Shown piece after piece: positions 47,624 through 56,499 of a stretch of DNA of 64,000 nt (position 1 is the first letter of the stretch; each line of letters starts with the position of its first letter). The notes beneath the pieces were generated by a model. It ran no database searches. It had not been told where the DNA came from and saw nothing but the letters and a program-made list of their open reading frames with translations. Source of the stretch: Macrophomina tecta. Lineage: Eukaryota > Ascomycota > Dothideomycetes > Botryosphaeriales > Botryosphaeriaceae. The DNA lies in NCBI GenBank assembly GCA_024180945.1, contig JAKSGN010000038.1:1860001-1924000 (forward strand), read 5' to 3'. The position numbers and the translations under genes were made by a program.

Positions 47624-48544
47624 GCAGCCAGGGCCGAGCAGTCATCGCCGCTGCTACTGCTGCTGTGCCTGAGATCGGGCCCGACGCCAGCGCGAAAAAC
47701 CCGCTCCCGCCGCTAACACGACGCGAGAAGTCTTCATCGCCCGCCGCCGCTCACCACCCAGCGCCCACCGCCCCTCGCTCGCTCGTCGCTCCTGGTGCCG
47801 GCACCGTGACCATTGCCCGGCGGTCGCTCACCACTCGCGGCGTCCGCGGAGCCTGCGCCCGCCGGTCAGCGCAGACACGAGCTCACGCTGCTTCACATGC
47901 CGCCTGCCGTCTGCCGTTGGTCGGCACGTCCGGAGCTTAAACTTCTCAGTCTTCAGGCACCGCTAACTGTTTCGCAAGTAGGCGATCCCGGGGCGAGGGC
48001 GCTGGGTCAGCAAGTGCCGGCCCTGCGTTGCCCTTTTGGGCACCCATGCCTCGCCGCCTGCCGTCGCCTACACCAATCTCCGCGCTGCTCAACGCCGCAC
48101 GATCTTGCAGCGCCCCCTGCGCCTGACCCTGCCCCCAGAGCGCCCGCGTGGAACCGGTCGACGGCGCCGGAGCGCCTTCCCTGTGAGTCGAATGCCTGCT
48201 CGTCCAACCGTACCCAGGTACGGCCCCGGCCGCGAACTGCCACAAATGCGTCGCCCGAGATGGCTGCCAACAATAGCGCCCGCCGGCGCATGCCACTGCG
48301 GGACTCTTGCGCTCCACTCCGCCTATCCTGCGACACCTCTTTCCGCAGAGATCCCTACCTCCTGAGCCATCCCGCTCAGGCTAAGGCTGGAAACCCGCAA
48401 ATATGTAGCAATCACAATACTCTCCCGCGTCCTGCACCGCTGCCTTACATCACTCCCCGCCCTTGGCGAGGCCGCGGTTAAGTGCTCCTCGTCCCCCCGT
48501 TTGGATCCCAGCCAGAACCCTCTCCGCCCTTCGCTTCCGCCGCC

Positions 48545-49862
48545 ATGGATGACCGAAGCCAGCAGGTGCTGGCCATTGGTACCACGTTCTTCATTCTCGC
48601 CTGGATCGTCGTCCTGCTCCGCATCTATGTCCGCGCCTATATGATCAAGTCCTGGGGCGTCGATGACTGGGTCATGATGCTGGCCCTCGGGTGCTTCACT
48701 GTCTATCTCGTTGCCCAGCTGGGAGGCGTCTACTTCGGCACCGGACGGCGAAATGCAGACCTTGATCCCAAGGACATAGAGAAAGCTTTACACGTATGCC
48801 TCAGCCTTCGACATGCCCCTAGTCCTTTTGCTTACAGCCGTGCAGTTCTGGTACATATGTGAATTATTCTACGTCATAGCATCTTCAACCCTCAAGGTCG
48901 CTATCGGTCTTTTTCTCCTCCGCATCGCAGTCAAGAGGATACACATTCTCATCATCTACTTCATCAATGGCGCCTCCATCGTTTTCGGCGCTGGCTATCT
49001 GTTTGTCGTTATCTTCCAGTGCACCCCTATCCACACCTTCTGGACCATTGCACCAAATAACGAGCATTGTCTGCCTCGGGACACGGTTGCGAACATCACT
49101 TATGCTGCGAGTGCTCTGGCCGCTTTCGCCGACTGGACCTTCGGTACGTATTTCTACTACCTCGGCGCGTCTGACGAAAGGCTAACGCTGGGAAAAGGTA
49201 TTCTTCCAGGTTTCATTGTCTGGGATCTCCACATGAATCAGAGGACGAAGATGGTCGTAGTTGTCATTCTTGGGTTTGCTGCAATTGGTAGCACTGCCAC
49301 CCTTGTTCGCATTCCTTACATCAAGGGCTTGAAGACTCGCGATGACTTCCTTTGTAAGTGCATTTCCGTATTCGAGACCATCGCAGTCTTCGTTTTGCTA
49401 ATGCTCCCTTCAGACGAAACCACCGATGTTGCCATCTGGTCTACCGTTGAACCAGGCATCGGCATGACTGCCGCCTGTATTGCTACGCTCCGGCCACTCC
49501 TCCAGAAGATCCTCAGCAAGACCGGCCTTTCCACGCCACGCACGAATCCCAGCCGCTTCACCCCGAACTGGGGCAGCTCCGCCAACCAGCTCGGCTCGAA
49601 AAAGCAAGGATACGTACGCAGTCCCAGTTACTCCCACGGCATGGACACCCTTCGCCCCGATATTTCTGGCACCAGGACCACTGTTACCGGCGGCGGAAAC
49701 AACCAATCAGGGAGTGACAATAGCTCGGAAGAACACATAATTGGTGGAGCAACAAGGCCAGGGGGTCTCAACATTAGCAAGAGCGTGGAAGTGACGCATG
49801 TGACAGAAACAGCACCACCCCGTTACCCCAATGAGAGACGGTCCGACGACAGCATGGTATAG
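48545..49862 (+). CDS. Fungal rhodopsin-like seven-helix integral membrane protein, 383 aa
   Basis: Member of the large fungal integral-membrane family related to PTH11-type receptors but lacking a CFEM domain. Four exons: 48545-48793, 48846-49143, 49198-49353 and 49414-49862; the first acceptor is the distal one (GTGCAG), which alone keeps the frame (EKALH to FWYICELFYV). Helices: VLAIGTTFFILAWIVVLLRI, VMMLALGCFTVYLVAQLGG, FWYICELFYVIASSTLKVAIGLFLLRIAV, IIYFINGASIVFGAGYLFVV, DTVANITYAASALAAFADWT, VVVVILGFAAIGSTATLVR and a last one around DVAIWSTVEPGIGMTAACI. Family marks are WGVDDW, DWT.GILP.FIVWDLHMNQRTK and VEPGIGM. The cytosolic tail is Ser/Thr/Asn/Pro-rich. The ligand is unknown. Confidence 0.92.
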
Positions 49863-52800
49863 GGTTGGTATAATCAAGGAGCAGTGTAGGAACCAACAAA
49901 AGCCACGGAGAGGCGCTTTGGAGTTACATCCGTGCACGCAGGATGCGGATGCACAGGGATTCGGGCGTCTTTGGCGCAGTTTTGGCGGGACATCAGATAC
50001 CACTTCTTTCCTTTGTGCTATTTTCTTCTCCTCCGTCTCAAAAAGCTCATCTACGACCGTGTACGTCGCCATCTGGCCAAGCAGCCATAGCTCATACCTA
50101 ATACTTCTTTGCTCTAGGCCAAATATCATGATATGCCAAGGAGCCAGACATAGCGACCGCCACATATGCACGTGCAGAGACTTCCGAGCAGGACGGATTT
50201 ACACCCCACTTCAGGATTAAGACTGTGGCCGACGGATTTAGAAGCTCCGGCACAGACCAGGCCGTTTCCTGTCAGAGAAATATGGAAGCCTGGGCCACCG
50301 GCCATGGCCAAAAGAATAGCCGGCCGGGGGCGCGCCACCGTCGTCGTCAGTCAATGTCGACTTTTTCGACCGGGCCCAAACTTTCCCCACCAGGACGAAA
50401 CATGCGGTGGCTCCTTCGATCAATCCAGGGCGGGTATGCTAGTCCCCGCCTCTCGTTCGCGACCAAGCACTCACAATATCAATGAGCCGTCTCCCCACAC
50501 TGCATGCAGCGGCCGACGGAAAGCGTACGACTGAAGCGAACAAAAACTGGATCCGGGCGCTCTCACCATTCATGCACTCAATCAACGCCTGTTGCACCAA
50601 AGGTCGCTTGACGGTCAAGCTGCCGAGGAAGTAAGCGCCCTGCTCAACGGCGTCCCTTCTCTCTCGCCGGATAAAAGGATTGATTTACAGTTTCGAGCTG
50701 CACGTCGACGTCCATTTTGGGCGCGGTATATCCGAGTCAGTCGACGCCATGCTGCACGCCTGATCTTCACCGAGGACGCAACCCAACCAACAAGCAGGCC
50801 AGCCAAGGCAGATCCCCTTCGCCTTTTTATTCTCCGAATGGTCGCATCCTTTACTGTTTCTTGTTAAGGCGCGGGTGAGGCATGTCCCAAGCTCAGATGG
50901 CGATACGCGAAAAGAGAGGAGGGGGAAAAAAAAGGCAATCGGAATCCCCTTCGACCTTGTGCTTCAACACTTGACCATCGTACCTGCATCCCGGATGCCA
51001 GCGGCCTGGAGCAGCCATTAGTGCCGCGGGAGCCCCTCGATATTCGTGCTAGCGGCTGGCTGCGTAAGTACACTTGAGGCAACTATCATGCAGCAACCTC
51101 CCCCTTTCGACTTTTTTTTTTTTTTTTCGCCCTTAGCCTCAACGGCGTGGTGATCTGCGGTGGCGCGTTACCTGATTCCTTTGGCGCTGCAGCGGGACAG
51201 GCGTCTGGAAGGGAAGGGGAACGGCCGAGCTCAGGCACAGGTGGCGGCGATCGTCCGAAGTTCGGATGGAACAGGGACTGCGAGCGAGTCATGGAAGGGG
51301 GAGTGATGAGCATTCGAGGGATGAGTTGGGGGGCGGGCTCAGTGGGTTCAGATGGAGGGACGCAGCAGCAGCTACATCATCATCGCCAGCATCATCTCCG
51401 CCGGCCAGACCCTCGCTTTCCTCGCTTGCTGCCTTCTGGCGGATTTGCGACGCGGCGGTTGTTGAGGAGGCCAGATGCGGCGAGCTCCGGCCAGAAACGC
51501 AGAGAGCGGATCCCTGTCGGCCTCGTGGCAGCCTCGCTTTCCTTGCTTTTGCTCCCGCGCTTGTCTCTTGATCTCTGCACTTTATCGGCCTTCTTCTGTC
51601 TCACCTTGACAAGATGCCGTGTTTCGATGGGTTTGAGAGCTGAAGTCGCCAGGGAAATTGTGGAGACTCGCCGGGACCAGTGTGCGCGCCCGCGTGCCGG
51701 TTCTTTGGTGGGGGTACGTCCGCCGCTCCCTTCTGGCTGGCTTGCGCAAGCGGGCGCAAGCGGCCGTAAGAACAACCTCGACCTGGTCCTCGGGCAACGG
51801 GCGGCGGCACGAAGGGGCTCGGGTTTCGGCTTGAGTGCCGGTCTGGTCGGCTGCCTTCCGGATACGTCATGCGTCCTCCCGCTGTCCCGGGACTCAGAGT
51901 TCGCTGCCGCTGTGGAGAGAGTTCGAGAGTGTTGGTGGAGCGCTCGCAAAAAAAGCATCCGTCTGCCCTCTCTCTCTTTCTCTCTTTTTTTTTTTTCTTT
52001 TTTTTTTTGCCCCCTCCAGCATTCCACTTTTTGGTGTCTTGGGCGTTCCCACAGCCAAGAGGACGAACTATTTCCTCCGCCGTCAAATCCGGCATACGAT
52101 CATGCAGATCACTCTTCCATTACCTACCAACCCGTCTTTCCCGTGGCAGACACGCCGTGCGCCCGGCCGGCCGGCCTGTGTGCCTGCATACCTGCCGGGC
52201 AAGAAAGGTTGCAATACTGTCGCACCACGCGCGACACGGCTGTGGCGTGGTGTCGCCGCAGGCAAGCCGTTTCTGGACCGCGCAACGGGCCCGTCGAAGG
52301 GTAAGAAATCTCCTGACGGGCAAGCCAAAGCCTCCTCGGTCATTGTGCCGGCACTCGCACGCGGCTCTTGAGGGGCCTCAATGACAGGCATACGAATCCC
52401 CTGCGTGCGCAACATCTCTCCCCCTGCTGTGCCGCATCCCTCGTGGCAGGCGCCCTGTCTTTTTCCCTTGTTCTCCCTCTCTGCGCACGCACATAAATGT
52501 CCGGGATCGTCGCGAAACACATCCGCCGCGGCTCAACTGGTCCGGCTAAGAGGCACGTGGAGCCCATTGATCTACGCAATGCCGCAATAACCATTCATCA
52601 CCCGCGATACGAGGCGTTTGCAGGCGCGAAAGGGAAAGAGAACTTCGAAGCTTCAGGAATTCCCACGTGGGAAAACGGCGCCTTGGGTCCGCTACCTGAG
52701 TCGCAATGTGTTTGGAGATGTGCTGACCAAGGGCGCCTGACTCTTCACCGTCTGCTTTCATAAGCGGGCGTGCTGGGGGAGGGAACGCCTCATCGTCGTC

Positions 52801-53463
52801 ACCCTTCCCCGCTCGTCTATCACTCGCTTGATTTTTAGCCCCGAGGCTTTTTTTTTTTTTTTTCCCCTTGCTGTGCCGCATGCACCGCGCCTCTTCCGGC
52901 AGCCTTCCAGGAGGCTTCTTATCTTAGTCTTGCTATATCCTTATTTCAAAACTGTGGACCGCCCCTTTCGTCCTGTCTTTATCGGATCGTCCACCCGCTT
53001 TCTTTTACGTTTTGCTCCAGAAGCACACTGCCGCTTCGGGCCGCTTCCGAGAGGTGCATCTCGCCGTGTTCATGCTCTTTGCGCCAGCTCATGCATGATC
53101 AGCGTCAAAGACAGTCACATGCCCCTGCGACCATGACCGAATCACAACGCCCACACCGGAATGTTGACGTGGCTAGGCGTTCTGAACTCTTCCCTCTAGG
53201 TGGTCGCCTTGACAGAATGACTGCATATATCAGGCTCCCCAGTTGTGCCCAAGGCTGACACATGCAGCTGCACTGCACCCTAATTGGAGAAAGAGAGCCG
53301 GCACAAATCAGCCTTGATATCACAACCGTACTGTTGCACGACAGCAGCATTGCCGCCCCGCGCGGTGCGCTGCTGCCTAATGCCCACGTCCAACAAGAGT
53401 TCAAAAGCACGCCCGTTGTGCCGCTCTGCCCGTCCAAGGCCAACCTTGAGTCAACCACAAGCC
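49863..53463. other. 3.6-kb gene-poor stretch
   Basis: Between the rhodopsin-like gene and the HET gene, both on the plus strand. T16 runs occur at 51112-51127 and 52848-52863, and a long pyrimidine tract at about 51962-52010. The frames seen (up to 385 codons at 51147-52304) have GC-driven, Arg/Ser/Pro-rich composition and no motifs. Confidence 0.4.
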
Positions 53464-56048
53464 ATGGATTCGCAGGTCCCCCACACAGTCCGGGAATGTC
53501 CAGGGCCATCGTGTCCTTTCTTTCCAAATATCATCTGGTTGAATGCCAAAGGATGGGACGACGACCTGGACACCCTTTCGGCCATAGAGCAATACCAAGC
53601 CGTGTTCTACAAGGAGTGCGACACATGCAGAGCTGTGGAGAGTAGAAATACAGCTCTTTGTGGTTTCTGCAACCATCTCCGGCTTTCCCACTTGTTTTCC
53701 TGTTTAAAAGACGCCGAAATCACCCTTGCCCATGATCTTGGACCCCTTAGCAACATTCGCCGACGTCGACATTGTTCGTTTTGCCGTTTTGTCTCTGATT
53801 TGTTCGATTATTGGTATAAGAGCAGACTTCAACTTCGTGGCGTAACTATAAAGGTTACTACATATGGCAGTGGCTGGTCCTTTGTAAATGCAATGGAGAA
53901 AAGAGATATACGTACTATACATGGCCCGGAAGTAGAAATACTGGCGATTGCAGGTCCCGTGCTCAGTACTAAGAATCCGATGGCACATTTCTCCACCGTG
54001 CGTACTCCACTAGACTGGTCACGGGTGAAAGAATGGTTCCGAGACTGCACCTCCAACCACGGCCACTCCTTCATTGAGAAAGCCATAGTGGCTGCAACCC
54101 TTCCCTACGGATTCAAGTTGGTGGACGTCAGAAAAAGGTGCGTTGTAAATGCGCCCAAGAAGTTTCGGTTCGCTGCCCTGAGTTATGTGTGGGGCGACAA
54201 ACGGCGCCGCGAGTTCGAAGTTACCAAATCAAACTGGGCAGAGGCTTGCGCCAAGGATTTCCTGAGGCGCGTCCATTTGCCAAGATCGATCTCGGACGCC
54301 ATCATAGTCTGCGAGAAGTTGGACATACCATACTTGTGGGTCGATCGCCTGTGCATCGCGCAGGACGATTGCAGCCAAAAACATGAGCAGATCAGAGCGA
54401 TGGATGCCATATACTCATCAGCCGACCTTACCATATGTGCGGCCGCTGGCGACAGTTCTCGATATGGTCTACCTGGAGTTGGAAGCACACCAAGACCGTT
54501 CTCCCGCAGATCCTGTTTCCAGCTGGCAGATCTGGAGATCGTGAATACTCCACCAAGTTCCTCTGACTGTCTCAGCTACGGGGAATGGCAACGACGGGGT
54601 TGGACCTACCAAGAAACGGTTCTTTCTCGAAGGCTTCTCCTTTTTACAGACTTCCAAGTGTTCTTCATGTGTCCCTATGGCACTATCGCGGAAAATCACA
54701 TGAAAGTCACTTATAAAGTCTTTCGGCTCCTTTCTTCAGACAACGACCTCAACGCAAGTGAAGATACGTGCACTATATTGAGATTCACGCATCATCTAGA
54801 TAAATACCTCACACGCAAGTTACGGTACGAGTCCGACATCTACAATGCCTTCGCTGGTGTGTTTAGGTCCATATACAAGGAGCCTGATGAATACATATAC
54901 GGCATGCCCGAAAGGGACTTCGACTCCGCGATTCTATGGCGCACGCTATTGTACCATGAGATACATGATGCGTTTAAACATAGCTCTGGCATCGTTCTTC
55001 CAAGCTGGTCATGGGCCTCATCAAAAATACCTGTATGGTTGCGGCATTCTCTTTTGGTAGGCGCTACAGCAAGATGGGCGCTTCCCGATGAAAATGGAGG
55101 ATTGAGGAGGATTTTTTCATCAAATACACCGCAAACGGAAGAAATGCTCCACCCTGAACTGCAACTGGGACCCTATAGATATCGCATGCCATGGCCCGGT
55201 AGTCTGCGCGATCCAGTGTACCCAACTGACCGGGATCCGCGGGAGTACATACTTGCGGCGTGGCCAAGTTGCATCGACGCCCCCCTAACAGCTTTCCGGC
55301 GCCTCCGATCAGGGGTCAAGGCAGAGCTCATGAGACGCTGGGGCACTTACAAAGATTTTTGGAACGACGCTCACAAGGACCGAGAGCTCGGGGCCTCACA
55401 ACATGTGATGGACCTTCTCAATGCAGAACCAGGAAGACTGCTGGTTCGGTCTTCTGTCAACTCGTTCAGGCTTGTCCAAGTACCAACGGAGTCTATTGCA
55501 TATTATCCATATCGCATCGGTTGGAGTATTGTCGACGAAAAGGGGTGGGCTTTGGGAGTTTGTGGAACTCTTGAGCTGCGTTTCAATCTGCGAATGCCCG
55601 AGCCGAACGATACTGAAACCTTTTCCATCATCGCACTCTCTTTGGGCTGTGATGTTTTCGATTTCTTGGATTACGTACTAAAGAAAGACGATGAGTTGAT
55701 GCGTCATGCACCTTCACGGTACGAACCTTAGCCCTATCCCTCCTCGGACAATGGACTAACGCAAAGCGCAGAAGTTCTGATCCCGATGCTCTCTCATCAC
55801 CAGAACCCCCTCAGAAACGACGAAAAGTGTCAGCGAGCTCGGAAAGACAGCCCCCACCGACTACTATGCCGGACAGCGACGGCAACCCTCTTGATCCACC
55901 ACCAGTCCTGAACGTGATGATACTCGGCTGGCGGGGCCAAGTCGCATACCGTCTCGGTATCGGGAAGGTTCTCGCAGCTCGCTGGGCGCACTATAAACCC
56001 ACTTTTCAGACAATCGTTCTTGAAGGCATGGGCATTTCTGACACCTGA
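53464..56048 (+). CDS. HET-domain (heterokaryon incompatibility type) protein, 843 aa, 3' end modified by transposon
   Basis: HET domains act in fungal non-self recognition and regulated cell death. Two exons, 53464-55718 and 55772-56048, with a 53-nt intron holding CTAAC; without splicing translation would stop at 55731. The Met at 53464 has a good context (AAGCCATGG). The N-terminal ~110 residues carry paired cysteines (CDTC, CGFC, CSFC). The HET domain lies at about 235-330: FAALSYVWGD, LPRSISDAIIVC, YLWVDRLCIAQDD, AMDAIYSSADLTICAAAG. Further family blocks are RGWTYQETVLSRRLLLF and SWSWAS. Exon 2 encodes a basic NLS-like PPQKRRKVS and the typical HET-protein tail NVMILGWRGQVAYRLGIGKV. The final seven residues (GMGISDT) and the present stop are encoded by the inserted transposon. 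Confidence 0.9.
56016..56024. repeat. Target-site duplication, left copy (9 bp)
   Basis: GTTCTTGAA, identical to the copy at 59508-59516 across the element. Nine bp is the length made by Mutator-type transposases. Confidence 0.95.
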
Positions 56049-56088
56049 TTTCGGTAAACTGACACCTGATTTTGGTAAACTGACACCT
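56025..56088 (+). repeat. Left terminal inverted repeat of MULE (64 bp)
   Basis: Starts GGCATGGGCATTTC, then two tandem copies of a 21-bp unit beginning TGACACCTGATTT, then a third partial copy TGACACCT. It matches the reverse complement of the right end except for two positions in the second unit. Confidence 0.93.
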
Positions 56089-56499
56089 ATTGCCTAATTA
56101 AGTAGTTCCGGTATATACCCGGGTTAGCGTCTTGGCAAGGAACACCAAAATCGCGTAACTATTATGCAGCGCATGTAGAAGCGTGCATTATAGTAAGCAG
56201 TCGCTGCAACATTACGAAACTTTTTCCTCTACTAAAACAAGACATTCTGAATCATTTAGCGGAGTTGCATCAAAATCGTACGAGTGCGCATTGTAGTATA
56301 TTGCTAAAACCTTTGTGCGCAATAAATCGCTGCAGAGCCTTTATATAGGGTAGGGTCTCGCTAAGCGCGGGCCGCCTCCCACCGCCTACTACTATAGTCT
56401 TAGTGCAGGGCCGGCTGGCGACGTCGGGCGTAAGTGTAATCAACACCAACCAACACACGCGTCTAACTATACCCGCCCACCTTACAACGACCAATCAGC

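Larger units (their letters stand above)
41708..48544. other. 6.8-kb stretch without convincing gene
   Basis: No frame in this stretch shows a family motif, signal peptide or natural composition. It includes an A19 run (42379-42397), a four-copy 7-bp tandem repeat (47213-47240), an imperfect CACGCA-type tract (about 47360-47406) and a GGGAGAGA-type purine tract (about 47574-47623). The last kilobase should contain the promoter of the rhodopsin-like gene. Confidence 0.4.

Noticed and set aside
46996..47940. 314-codon plus-strand frame
   Set aside because: Built over minisatellite and purine repeats; the translation is repeat-derived.
51147..52304. 385-codon plus-strand frame
   Set aside because: Composition driven by GC and pyrimidine tracts; contains long homopolymer-coded stretches and no domain.
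55719..55731. Stop at the end of the first HET exon as the true C-terminus
   Set aside because: A good donor, CTAAC branch site and acceptor lead into sequence coding for the standard HET-protein tail, so splicing is more likely.
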